Part shown: positions 10,679 through 22,400 of the stretch, in pieces
How positions within the stretch are numbered: position 1 is the first letter of the stretch
Layout: each line of letters starts with the position of its first letter
Source: Eumeta japonica
Lineage: Eukaryota > Arthropoda > Insecta > Lepidoptera > Psychidae
DNA length: 64,000 nt
Assembly: GCA_005406025.1 (NCBI GenBank)
Contig: BGZK01001550.1
Span: forward strand, 1-64,000
Reading direction: 5' to 3'
Position numbers and translations under genes: made by a program
Notes under the pieces: generated by a model
Database searches by the model: none
What the model was told of the DNA's origin: nothing
Seen by the model: the letters and a program-made list of their open reading frames with translations, nothing else

Positions 10679-12924
10679 TTATTAACAAATATTTAAAGGA
10701 GCCGGTCATGTCTTGTTTATTTTGCAAAATGTAATAATTTGTTACACATGGAAAGTCGTGCAAATTATGCGAAATGTTTACCAAAATATCCTTTTCAGTA
10801 TGTAGTCATTGTCCTGAGCAGGACTTTATTAAGTGTATGTATGCGTTAGGTAGACTAAAGCCAAATAAAGTAAACTGTCCAATATTCAGTATTTTCATTT
10901 GAGTTCCTCCACTCAAAATTTCGTTTTGATAACCTACATGGCGGATAAATTAAGCTTATAAACGAATATAATTAATTGTTTCTCCTCTGAATGCAGTAGG
11001 GTGATGATTGAAGCACCTCTGAAACACACATATCTACAAAATTAGTTTAACGGAGCTTCTTACCTGTTTCGCAACTAAAAGACTACAACCTTAAGTGTTA
11101 ATTCAGATAAAAACGGGTGGACAATTTTCAGGATCAATATTATCCGCTAAAAGCCTTAGTAGATCATCTGCAGGCAGAACTCTTATTATTTATGGAAAAT
11201 ATCGTCGTAAATACATTCCTTCTTTAATATATACTTAGCATGAATATTGTAATGTGTAAGTATATACAACACTCAGCTTATAAAAAACAGTACTTATTTT
11301 GTTTATCATGATATTTATTGTATTTTATTACATTACATATAACCTTTAGAAAAATTGAATTTTTTTCCAAAATAAAAGTTTAAAATTCTTGAGATCAGAT
11401 ATTAGACTATTGAAAATAGAAAAAAATCATCGATCCGCTTGATAGATGAAGATTGATGTATAATTAAGTTTGTGCGGAACCCTCGGGACGCGAGTTCTAT
11501 TCGTACTTTTCTAGTTATTTTGGATATAAAATTTTGATAATACTATGACGTTTCAATACAATTTATTCTTCCCTCTAGCTTAGATTCGTTTTACTCTACT
11601 TAAAAGTGCGTGCGTTGCGTATTCTTAGGTGGAGTCGCCGAAGTCAGAGAATTTACAGCTATTTATGTACTGCACTAGCTGACGGGCTAGTAAGCTACGG
11701 ACAAAAACTGCCCTCAGTATGCGTGCAACATTCCAATTGATTGTCTCTCAGTACATTTTGTACATCCTTCGCACACGCATCAATGGCTACAGGCCGCCAC
11801 ACGATATCAGTATTCATTAGCAGTTCAAAATTTATAGGATGCGAATAGGTCTTATTTCCCAAAATGATTATCAAAGGCCTTGACAAGTCTGACTAGATCC
11901 ACAAAAGAGTTTTTTAAGATTCTAAACCCGTGAAAGGTAGTAGGTATGCGATAAAGACTTATCGTTGCTTTACGGGCTAGCCCCGCACACAGTGTCCGTA
12001 TGCTACGACATTTTATTAGTTTTATGTTATTATGTGGTGGTGAATTACCTAGGAAACATGGCCACAGCTAGTGAATCAAGTGATGATGATATAATTGTAA
12101 TATAGTCATCAAGAATGAGATGAATAAAAAAGAAATATTTGGTACACCCATGTATTTAACGAAATTATGGTACCTATTCGATAGACTATTTGTAACAGAA
12201 AAAGAATAAGATGAAAATGGCGAGAAGTTCAAGTCAATGCATTCATTGTTGTAAAGAATGTTATAAAATTCTTTTCTGGAGCTTGTCAGACTTGTTAAAA
12301 CAATTCGCATCTTACAAATATCGAGCCGCTGCTAAATGCTGATGTCGTGTTGGAGCAACGACAAATCCATGAATCGTTGTACGTATACCGAGCGCAGTTT
12401 TTGGCCGAAGCTCACCGATCCGTGAGCGGGCGCAGTTGGAGTTAAACATTATTTTGTCAGTTCTCGGCTATTGCTTAATTACTATCGTCGTGGACGCCGG
12501 TGTCCCGCCACTGATTTGGGGTAATATGTTCAGTGTCAAAATCATTAAACAAATTTATCTTTCGATCATTGCATTTTTTTTAATGTAAGTTGTGGCCGTC
12601 ACTGATGTCACATCGGTGTCGTCACCAACTTAGTTTTTAAGAACGTTCTTTTCAAGCCGTGTCGTATGTCCATCTGCCCTACTTTTAAAGGCTGAATCTT
12701 TTAATCTGAACCTTTACTTCAAATTTTCACAGAAAATGTGTCAGTTTGTCGAAAATATTAATAAACAATAAAAAAGGTAAGAGTGAAAATTATGTCGAGT
12801 TCCTGAAACGTGAAACGTCTTCCTTCCAACTCTTCTGTCTGTTTTATTGTAAAACTGGAAAAAAGTAGATACAAATTTAGTGTGACTAAAGTGCAAAATC
12901 TGAAGTAAAACAATAAATAAAAAA
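10679..12924. other. Non-coding stretch with small repeat fragments
   Basis: No gene found. At 11473-11512 'gcggaaccctcgggacgcga' and following bases match the end-wording of a widespread lepidopteran repeat. The open frames at 11695-11886 and 12068-12310 (- strand) show no recognisable motif and are not called. Confidence 0.5.
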
Positions 12925-14672
12925 ACCGGCCAAGAACATTTCGCATAGGGTTCCGTAACCGTTACTACAAAGAAATGCACTACAGATGAAAAACTACTTT
13001 GTTACACTTTTTTAGGGTTCCGAGCCAAAATAACAAAAACGAAATCCTTATAGTTTCGTCATGTCCGTCCATTCGTCCGTCCGTCCGTACAGGCATTTTA
13101 TTCAAAAACTACAAGATGTATATTGATAAAATTTATAGTGTAGGTGTTTTGTATAAACCGCTACTTACTTTGGTGGTTGAATAACAAAAATAAATATTTC
13201 TAGTGGGGGTACACCATACATGTAACAGAAGCTGAAAAATATCAACGAGTGGTATATATTTCTACAGTTTGCTTAAAAACACTTTTCAGTTTCTAAGCGA
13301 TATTTCTAATTACGTGAATAATTTTGAAAATAATCACTCCGGAAATTAAAGAAATTGTGTCTCCCCTCTATTTTTTAAACGTATGTCCAAAATATATGAA
13401 AAAAATTACGAAGGTCACGTGGAAAAGTGTGACAACGTACCTTTTTATCTGTAATGCATTACTGTATAATAATGGCTTCGGAACCCAATAACGAGCATGG
13501 TCCAATATGTTTTAGGCCAGTTTTTTCCATGTTTCCCGCTCAAAATAAGTATAAGCACTTTAGTCGCCTATGGATAGAGAAACAAGTAGGTATGTCTAAT
13601 GTAAATTAAAGTCCACCAGCAAAAGCACTTATCTTCATGGCACTTACGTCCTTTAGTTGAGAAGAGCAGTTTTCAACAATTACTTGAAAACGATGTATCT
13701 GATCATATTTAAAACAATTTTAGTTGAAAGTATGTATTAAGCTTTAACTTTTATTTTATGGACATACAGTTTAACAAATAAAGAGGAGGGACATAATTTA
13801 TGATACATTCGGGGAGATTATTTCTAAAAATGTTCACTTTATTAGAACAATTGCTTAGAAACCTTAAGATATTTTTAAAATAACTGTCGAAATATGTGCT
13901 ACAGGTTGATGACAGCTCAAAAAATTTTTTTAGCTTCCGTCACATGTACGGAATGCCCCTCCCTAGAAATATTTATTTTTATTATTTGACTACAAGACTA
14001 TGTAGTGGTTTATACAAAACACCTATACTCCAGTTTTTATTAATATACGTCTTGTAGTTTTCGAAAAAAAATACCTACGACGTACGGACTAAACTACGAA
14101 ACTATAAGATTTCTGTTTTTGCCATTTGGCTAAGCAAAAGTGCTTATCTTCATGGCACTTAAGTTCTTTTGTTGAGAAGCGCACTTTTTCGACAATAACC
14201 TAAAAGTGGTATATCCGATCATATTCAATATATTTTTCGTTAAAAGTATTTATTAAGCGTTATCTTCGCTATTTTTTCATATTTTTGAGACATTCGGTTT
14301 AGGAAATAAAGGGGTAAGGACACAATTTTTGCTAATTTGGGAGCGATTATTTCAGTAAATATTCAATTATTCAAAAAATTGTTTAAAACCTGAATTTTTT
14401 TTAAAAGAACTATGTGCCACGCGTTGATGTTTACTGCAAAAAAAAATACAGCTTCTGTTACATGTTTGGTATGCCCTCCTAGATATATTTAGTTTTGTTA
14501 TTTAACCACCAGACTAATTAGGGAGTTACACAAGACGCCTAGACTGTAAATTTTATCAATATACGTCTTGAAGTTTTTTTAATAAAATACCTGTGACATA
14601 TGAACGAAAGGATGGACGGACGAAAATAACGACATAACGGTTCTTGCCATATTGTTACAGAACCCTAAAAAT
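12925..14672. repeat. Complex foldback of dispersed repeat family R2 (at least three partial copies)
   Basis: The interval begins 'accggccaagaacatttcgc' and ends near 'acagaaccctaaaaatggc'. The block 13600-14110 ('gcacttatcttcatggcactta', 'gtatctgatcatattta', 'agtatgtattaagcttt', then 'cttgtagttttcgaa') is repeated in the same direction at 14130-14650 and in inverted direction across 13000-13500. A further copy lies at 41700-42228. Runs of 'gtccgtccgt' mark the ends. No coding capacity. It looks like a non-autonomous element that inserted into itself. Confidence 0.65.
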
Positions 14673-14929
14673 GGCGCGTATCAGTTTCGATGCGCGACTG
14701 GAGTTTTTTCCTCAAAGACGATTTTTTAGGAATATATAAAATAGGCAAAAGGCATAAATAATGCTCTCTTATAATAGTGAAATATCTATATTTTTAATCA
14801 TATTAATTTATATCTTGTTATGTAAATAATAATAGTTTAAAGTTTTCAAACTTCACGTTCTATGACTGACTGTTATCAATTATTGTTATGGTAATTACGT
14901 TTAATTATATATATATTACTAGCTGGCCC

Positions 14930-15262
14930 GGCAGAAATTGTTCTGCCCTTTTTTGTTTGTTCTTGTCCGTATAACTAATGCCCGTAGCTGCGCCGGCATG
15001 GACGTACAATGAACTCCTTCTTTTGTGTCGATTGATTTCTAACTGAATACCCGTATCGCTTTCGATTCCGCAGCCGGTCACACATTCGATTGTAGTCCCG
15101 ACCCCATGTCCGTTTTCGACCCCAGTTCCGGTCTCCGTCTCGGTCCAAATCCAGCTTGCGATTTAGTTCCGATCAGATTCTATTCTTGTCCCGTTCGCAA
15201 TTCTCTGCCCCACTTCGCTTTCAATCCCGATTTTGTTACCAGTCACAATTCCTACTTAGACG
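14930..15262 (+). repeat. Quasi-periodic 'gattccgat...' element R3, copy A
   Basis: Starts 'actagctggcccggcagaaa' and continues with irregularly repeated phrases (tttcgattccg, cccgaccccatgtcc, tttcaatcccgattttg), a soft 6-12-base period. Related copies lie at 23025-23800, 32450-32640 and 61700-62480. Only the pattern and start wording are shared clearly with this copy. Non-coding. Confidence 0.5.
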
Positions 15263-15282
15263 AAGCTGGGAGTAAAGATTAT

Positions 15283-15962
15283 ATAAAAGGATGTTTCTAT
15301 ATATGAAATCGATAAACTCAGAAACTATTTGACGGATTGTTATGAAAATCGGTATGTGTATGTATCGGTTGAGCGATACGGAAGTCAGTGCATCGTAGCG
15401 CCACCTAGTGGTGGCAAGTTGCGTCAATGGGAATAGCATAAAAATCTTCTCCGTGAAAAAATACACATACCTACCGATATTCGTAATGATTGGTCAAATA
15501 GTTTCTGAGTTTATCGATTTCATATATACAAACATCCTTTTACATATGTATACTAGCTTTTTCCCGCAGCTCCGCCCGCGTGGACGACGACATTTCAACC
15601 GTTTTAGAAGCGTTCGTGGCGTTTATTCATATTTTTCCTACACGATCATTTTAAATGACCTCTCTATTATTTAGAGATTAAACTGTATATCTGGTTCTAC
15701 ACAACCAAATCAGATGATACATAGCTTAGATGTTAAGTGAGATCCCAAACTACGAAACTGTGATTTTTTTATGAAAATCCGTTTAGCCGTTTTTGTGTGA
15801 TGCGGTAACAAACATACAGACAAACAGACAGACAAAAATTTTGAAAACAAAACCTTCTCCGTGAAAAAATACAAATACATACCAATTTTCATAATGGTCG
15901 GTCAAATAGTTTCTGAGTCTATGGATTTCATAATATACACATCCTTCTTTATATATATAGAT
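15283..15962. repeat. LINE-tail repeats in inverted and direct arrangement
   Basis: 15283-15360 ('aaaaggatgtttctatatat', 'aaactcagaaactatttga') is the inverse of 15462-15545, an arm of about 80 bp. A third, diverged copy in the second orientation lies at 15865-15950. Between them are 'cgcagctccgcccgcgtgg' and 'gtttagccgtttttgtgtga' plus 'acagacaaacagacagac', typical wording of lepidopteran RTE-like LINE 3' ends and their SINEs. Confidence 0.6.
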
Positions 15963-16348
15963 ATATATTCAGTATATGTGCGAATTGCACAGAGGCGTAA
16001 AAATTGAATGACTTCACTTTTGTTAAACGACACTCAATTTCGCATTCCATTTAATTTGCGTACAGTATGTAACGCGGCCTATATAGTATGTAAATCCACA
16101 AGAACGCATCATTTGTCCCTGCAACAGAACGTAACATTCCTATTTAATCTCTATCATAACTTTTCAAAGAGTAGTCCGGTGCATAAGATACAATATTAAT
16201 AATTTAACATAATATTTAAAGTTGCGCGTGCACCCTGATTGCGCGTGTGCTTTGACAGCAATTCTTAACAAGTCGTATGAGTGTCAATGGTCTTTGAGGT
16301 CAAGTCCCAACGAAAATGCAACTCAGCTACTGAATAGGTGAATTTTAT
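15963..16348. other. Non-coding spacer
   Basis: A 63-codon frame at 16008-16199 has no recognisable features. Nothing else is seen apart from a short 'gcgcgtg' repeat near 16225. Confidence 0.45.
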
Positions 16349-17012
16349 TAGGTCGGGGAAAAGGTTTTTTGTATTCAATATACAAATGCCAGATAATTTT
16401 TCATTATATTTTATTTACATTTAATTATAATTAAGAATTATGAAGAGATCGAAACAGGTGAAAATCTGAGGGCGCAAGCGCATGGCTATAGGATGGATGC
16501 ATTAATACTTCCCTAACAAAGACTCAATATTTGATGAATAGCTAAAAATGTGTATGGTCTGGTGTTATTGTGGTGAAAAACCACACCCTTTCTGTTGATC
16601 AATTCCGATCGTCTGTTCTCTACATCTTGCTTGAGTCTCATCAGCGGTTGACAGTAGAAATCCAAATTGATGGTTTTGCCCGGCGGTAAAAGCTCATAAT
16701 CAATAATTCCTTCTAATCCCACCATATACATTAGTACCAACTTATTGCGAGTTAATCCATATTTCACTATAGTCTGTGGAGCTTGCTTGACTTTTAGCCA
16801 TGTTTTTTAGCACGTTCTTGTCGTAGGTAATCCATTTTTCATCATCAGTCATCACCATAGATAATACACTATATGGTGTCATCACTATCACACGGCACAT
16901 TAGAGTTCTTTCAGTGAGCTCGTGTGGGACCCGAGTATCGAGCTTTTTTGTATATCCAGTCAAAACTGTTTTATGATCAATCCCCAACTCTTCAGATAAA
17001 TTTATGTGATCA
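16349..17012 (-). mobile_element. Degenerate, 5'-deleted mariner, copy 2
   Basis: Same mariner family as 9410-10678. The - strand reads SEELGIDHKTV near 16970, KKLDTRVPHELTERTLMCRV near 16920, TDDEKWITYDKN near 16840, WDWKG-like then IIDYELLPPGKTINLDFYCQ near 16690, INRKGVVFHHNNTRPYTF near 16580, and LAPSDFHLFRSLHNS near 16465. The right end at 16349-16375 ('ttaggtcggggaaaaggttt') is a mariner terminal repeat next to TA. The N-terminal third is missing. The second catalytic Asp of HDN is Asn here, so it is inactive. Confidence 0.85.
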
Positions 17013-17568
17013 TTCGTAAATTAAATGCATGACGCTCCTTACATCAATTAAGATCAAACAGAAAGCACGTAAGATACGGGAGTTGTAAAGAAGTTAGCAG
17101 GGGTTGCTGCAGCAACGCCGCACAAAATAATAAATAAATTATATAGATCGGTTCATCAATAATTAACAAAAGTTATTTTTTTTGTTTAGGTTTATTATTA
17201 TTTACTTTTATTATACTTATGTTATTAGAGAATATTACTCTATAACGAGAAAAAATGACGCGGTTTTCATTTATATATTGCATATGAAAATCGATTCTAA
17301 AGAAGTAAATTCTAATAAAAACCGGCCAAGCCAACATCGAGCTTGTGCTAAATTTGCCAAACCAAATATTTTTTTGTAAATTCATCACAAATGTATTGTC
17401 CGGTATTACGGAACCCAGTGCGTGAATCCGATTTGCATTTGGCAACTTTCCAACTTGGCTACTTTTTACATACTAGCCGACGAAAATTTAAGGTCGCTTT
17501 CCGCCTCCTGTTTATATACATTGCAGTGGCCTTCGGTTATTTGTATAGAAGTATAGTATATGTACAAG
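17013..17568. other. Non-coding spacer with repeat fragment
   Basis: Contains 'aaaaaccggccaagccaac' near 17320 and 'ttacggaacccagtgcgtga' near 17406, pieces of the R2-type repeat end. No gene. Confidence 0.45.
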
Positions 17569-18680
17569 TATAGTCCAATAAAATCTCCAATTAAACATGA
17601 TCTCACCAGTTTGGGCGTAATATGTAAAAATATGTTCGTAATTACATAAATAATGATAATATAAAAGAAATTTTAATTTACATTGACGGGAAAGGGATGA
17701 AAAAAATAAAAAACCGGTTGAAAAACGCTTTTTTTTCAAAATCACTCGATAACGGTGAGAAATATAAAAAAAAGTTTCAAATAAAGGTTGTAGGAAAAAA
17801 AAACACGTGTGGCACTCGGGGACTGCCGCAGTAAAGCTATTGCATAGTATTTTTTATCAACTTATACAATTATAATTATTTATTTATTTTATTTATGCAG
17901 TATTTTTTTTTGAGGAGGTGCCCTAACGCCGAAACTCTAAGCAGGCATGAGTCACCAGATTGCGGGGCGAAGAGAGGGATTACGCATGCGCAGTAACGCC
18001 GATACAACCAATGCCACCTAGAGGCGAGTTGCTGAACTAAAGAGACAAGCGTGATATTTCAAAAAAAAAGTCATTAAAAGTTTTGCTATTCTTCCATAGA
18101 TCGCAAAAGTAAAAAGTATCACCGCTGTGCCGGTCGGAGTGGAGGGCGTTAGGTTATTTTCGTTACGGTATTTCTGGATTCGGTCTCCACGCTCAAGGCC
18201 CGCGATAGAAGCTATGCAATAGCTTAAAATTCTACATAAAAAAGGTCCTTTTCAATTTTTTCATTATCTGCTTTAGTTTCGTTGCAATAATTACGCAGTT
18301 AATAATGCGCGCTGCGTGATACAGGGCCTTAATAATTTAAACAATTTATTATAGTTCACAACGAAACAAATTTGTTTTTAATTATTTGCAACGAAACTAA
18401 AGCAGATAATAAAAAATTGAAAAGGACTTTTTTGTGTAGATTTTTTTTCTACAACTTTTATTTGAAACTTTTTTTTTATATTTCTCACCGTTATCGAATT
18501 ATTTTGAACAAACGCGTTTTACCTTTTTTTTTATTTTTTCATCCCTTTCCCGTAAATTTAAATTAAAATTTATTTTATATTATCATTATTTATGTAATTA
18601 GTAGTAATTACGAACATATTTTTACATAGTGCGCCAAAACTGGTGAGATCATGTTTGATTGGAGATTTTATTGGACTATA
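17569..18680. mobile_element. Foldback (long-TIR, non-coding) element with TATAGTCCA ends
   Basis: The left arm 17571-17800 and right arm ~18435-18678 are inverted copies: 'tagtccaataaaatctcc' at left and 'ggagattttattggacta' at right, then 'catgatctcacc', 'ttacgggaaaggg'-like and 'ctcaccgttatcga' segments. A second nested inverted pair lies inside (18243-18300 with 18376-18432, sharing 'ctgctttagtttcgttgcaa'). No reading frame spans it. It is probably a non-autonomous DNA element flanked by TA. Confidence 0.7.
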
Positions 18681-18797
18681 AACGCTGCTGCCCGTTATCA
18701 CATTATAACCCTGATCCACTTGATCAACTATTTGACTTTAGTCTAACAATTTTTCGTTGACGATGAAAAGTCTTTATGCGCATTTCATATTGTACCT

Positions 18798-18852
18798 GTT
18801 TATATATATTTATATATACATACATACATATATATGTATATACGTACATAAA
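18798..18852. repeat. TA/TACA-rich microsatellite
   Basis: Mixed (TA)n and (TACA)n runs, for example 'tatatatacatacatacata', over about 55 bases. Confidence 0.7.
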
Positions 18853-19234
18853 ATGTCAACATTATTTTAATTTGATAAATTAAAAAAAGATTTGGGATTA
18901 GAAATGAAATCGAAATAGAATTTTTTTTTTTTATGACACAATACATTCTATAGAACTGCTAAACAATAAACATACGGTATTATCTTCTTATTTATTTTAA
19001 TAAAACCTTATTCTAAACCAACATTTTGTTAAAATCGGTTACATTTATTAAAATTTATACATACTTTGCAAGGAATTTGATTGATCATTTACACTATCGC
19101 TTTATCATAGATAAATGCAAAAGTATGTGGTTGGTAATTTATTACTCAATCACTGTCAGGTTGCATATCAATTTTCGATATTTGACAGCATGGTTGATAA
19201 CTTTTTGGTGTAACAAATAAAATATATTTCAATC

Positions 19235-19375
19235 AAACTAATACTACAAACGTAGAAATAATTTTGTTTGTTACGTTTTCACGTCTAAACTAACGAATGA
19301 ATTTTAATGAAATTTGGCGATAAGATAAATTACAGCCCACAAAAAGAGGTAGTCTTTTGTTTCCCGATTAAACGG
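19235..19375. repeat. LINE/SINE 3'-tail fragment
   Basis: Reads 'aatactacaaacgtagaaa', 'gttacgttttcacgtctaaa', 'atgaaatttggcgataagat'. This closely follows the consensus tail wording of RTE-type repeats in Lepidoptera (tttcacgtctaaaccgctga... atgaaatttgg). Family assigned from memory. Confidence 0.5.
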
Positions 19376-20699
19376 CTAATTTTCAAATGATTAGGTACAA
19401 AAATGTTATCCCAGTTAAATTATTGGAGAAGTCTTGTTGCATTCATGGGTCTTCAAAATTGAGAATGTTATGATATTGAATACGTAATTAATGTTTATAC
19501 GAAAACGCGTTACTAGCGGGTTTTCATCAGGTATTCCTTGTATAATCAAAAATATTTTTTATGTAGGTAGTCTTAATCATTTAAATATTATAATGTTATT
19601 ATTATCAAGTATTATTTTCAAATATCAATCGCATTGACAGCCTTTATAATGTGTGTAGTACAACAGGAGAGAGGGAGCCAATCCCAGAAACTGTGCCGAC
19701 TACGGTAAAGTTTCACAATCTATTTTTTAAAAATTACATCATTAGTTTCGCATTAATTTACATCACGTGGATTTTAGGGACTTTAATTCGGTACAATTGC
19801 TTTGATGTTTTTTTACACATCGATGGTTTTTATAAATTTTTTTTTCTACTGGAATAAACTGCTTTTAGACACGTCGACAGTACCCTATCTACTTACTCAG
19901 ACACCTAGTGGACGTAGCAACTGAAAGTGAAAAAGGGCTGGGCTTAATTTAGGTTCAAGTTGGTGGAATCATGAACATGAGCTAGTTATTTAAACAGTTC
20001 AAAACAAAATTGTACTAGCTACTTTTCCTCTCCATAATATGTAATGAAAGTATTTATCTATTGTGGTGATGAATTTTCGTATCTAATTACCTAATTAATA
20101 GATCTTAATACTTGCTTCCTAGACTTTTGCCTGCGATGTGTAATCTTATTATAGACTTATTACCTACTTTATGTTACACATATAAAACAAATATTTATTA
20201 AGTAAAACTAAGTAATTACTACTTTTTACATTATTTAATTAAATGTGTACTTATGTTAAATCGCTGGTTAACGATATCTTTTAAGGTTAATTTACATACA
20301 TATACACGTATTTATCTAATGTAACATAGATACCTAAATAAAGTTGACCTGTACTTTTTACGTATTGCCGTCTTATTCGCTCTTATTGGATCTTACTGTT
20401 AGTGGAATGCGCAACTTTACTATCAGTGCGCAGTGTCGGTAAATAACCATTCTTTGAGATCGATCTCTTCATCTTTATTTTCACGGGATAGGGTTCCTTT
20501 TCGAATGGCGAAGTTAAGGTTCAGTTTTATGTCGTAAGCGCTCGACACGAGACTAGCGCGCCATTTTGCATTAAATATACAAAACTCGTAATAACCTTGA
20601 TATTTTCAATAATCATTATATTACAGTAATTTAAAACATTTGAATAAAAGGAGATTTATGATCATTATTGCTGTACAGAATAAAGGTAGGTATATAATT

Positions 20700-20960
20700 T
20701 TGCGATAGGTATAGAGTACCAAAAACGAGAAGTCCTTGAGAACTAGTCTCGTGGGGAGTGCGCTTACGTCACGAGTTAAACACAGCTATGGCGGATGTAG
20801 TGATTGTGCGGCCTTGCGGGGTCGGCGCGGGTGGTGCGGGGCAGTGCATTTGAACGACGAGGACCCGCGACGGCCATTTTCGTGGCTGCTGAGTCACCGC
20901 GAAGTGAAAAATGAGCGCGAGTTATTGCATACCCCGCACGAGACTACACAACGGTATTGG
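20700..20960 (+). promoter_or_regulatory. Candidate promoter of gene 1 (GC-rich, CRE-like site)
   Basis: A 260-bp GC- and CpG-rich block stands out from AT-rich flanks, 480-740 bases before the gene 1 start codon. It contains TTACGTCA at 20764-20771, close to the CREB/ATF site TGACGTAA read on the other strand, and 'cggccattttcg' near 20870. No TATA box is evident. The transcription start cannot be fixed; an intron may lie in the 5' UTR because 'gctacgtacag' ending at 21361 resembles an acceptor. Confidence 0.4.
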
Positions 20961-21365
20961 GCATTTCCCTTCCGAACACAAAATTCGGGCTTCATATTAT
21001 GGTTCCTGGTTAAAAAATAAAGTTAATGTTAAAAATAGCATTTTTATTCTGCTTACAAGTTGTATTCGTTTGAAGGAATGTTCAGCAATTAAAGTTTTGA
21101 CAGGCTGAAGTTCTCTACCTTGAAGTTGTAAATAATAACCTATTCTGACAAAATTTTCATGTGTGTGAATTTCGTGTTTTATAAATCTTGTCGAGCTACG
21201 GATCTATATTGACGCCTTTGGCTGTCAAAGAATAGTGCTAACCAACGTTTCTACATAGCGGTGATTTGCCAAGTGTTGTGATGTCAATTATGTGATAATT
21301 CCATGGTTATGGATCATCACCGGCAGGACAGCATGTAGCCCCAACGTGTTGCTACGTACAGTATC

Positions 21366-21392
21366 ATGGCGGAAGATTCGCCGTCACGGTGA
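21366..21392 (+). promoter_or_regulatory. Upstream ORF in the gene 1 leader
   Basis: ATG GCG GAA GAT TCG CCG TCA CGG TGA encodes an eight-residue peptide ending 44 bases before the main ATG. The context (atcATGGcg, G at +4) is decent, so it could dampen translation of gene 1. Its last codons overlap a donor-like 'cg|gtgaga'. If that donor is used, the frame would be a short first coding exon instead. Confidence 0.35.
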
Positions 21393-21436
21393 GACATACT
21401 GTCGAATTTTCCCGCGCAAAATCCAACCGCCCGATC

Positions 21437-22400
21437 ATGACCGAGCCACTAGTGAAGGTGAAAACAGAACGAGCAGATGAGGAAGAAATTCGGGAGTTGG
21501 CAGCGAAACTCATCGAAGCCAATAAGGCGAAGGCCTTAGCAGCGTCGGTGGCGGCAGCAGCTCGACCCGCGGTAGGCACGTTAGCGGCACCCGGCGTGGG
21601 TGGACAGATGGGAATCCTGAATTTTTTAACCCGGAAACCCAACACTCCCGCCACCGGCACTGGTACCGATCAATTGCGCTCGCCCGATCCGGAAAAGAAA
21701 GGAGCTAGTACTCCAGACGAAGCGAGCTGGAAAGGACATTTCGGGTGGGATACACTTGGGAAATGTCACATTCCTTATATATTTCGTACGGGAGAAAAGT
21801 ATGTGGCGGTGCGTATGGTAGAAGTGAAGCTACTCAACAAGTACCTGAACTATTTGCACCCCGACATCTATTCGTGCACATGCATCCGGAGCTACTACAT
21901 CACCGAGGTGGAGGCGCGCCTTCTGAACGAGATCAACAACCGGCATTGCGATGGTCAGTTCGGGCGAGAGCCGTTCACGCAGAAGGATCTCGTCGTGAGG
22001 TTTTCAGACGCTCACGAGTTTTACAACTTTCTTGATGTGTGTTACAACAAGCTGCTGCGCGGCACCACCAATACTAAAGATAAGTGTGGCTTCATAAGGA
22101 TCAACAAGGAATCTGTGGTGCCATATACAGTGCGTGAGAATCAGAAATTTGTGCCACTCTTCTATTTTGAAGGTGAAACAGACAACTTAAAGTTAAAAGC
22201 TGACCAGCTCAAGGGTTGGGATTTATCATATCTTAAGTTCTGTTGTAAAGTTCAAGGAATAAGGAATGAACTGTTTGCTAGTGAAACATGTTCAGTTATC
22301 AGTTTATCAGATATTAAGAGTTATTTCCCGCCTGGAACTGAATTTGAAGAATATTGGCCCAATAAAGTAGTAGATTCACAACTTCTAATTACTGCTAAAG
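21437..22400 (+). CDS. Gene 1 exon 1 (residues 1-321 plus one base)
   Basis: Ends '...ACT GCT AAA G' before the donor GTATGG at 22401 (phase 1). It carries the whole N-terminal block. Codon use is GC-rich at the start and turns AT-richer after about 22080. Reading into the intron would add a short hydrophobic tail ending at 22459, which I regard as intron. Confidence 0.85.

Larger units (their letters stand above)
18681..20699. other. AT-rich upstream flank of gene 1
   Basis: Contains the TA-rich microsatellite and a LINE-tail fragment listed separately; otherwise no gene or RNA is visible. Small open frames at 18372-19857 are AT-rich chance frames. Confidence 0.5.

Noticed and set aside
21389..21436. 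Upstream extension of the gene 1 frame (16 codons before MTEP)
   Set aside because: The first codon of this extension is GTG, not ATG. The first in-frame ATG is at 21437.
21364..21660. 98-codon open frame on the - strand
   Set aside because: Mirror frame of GC-rich gene 1 exon 1; no motif and no splice context.
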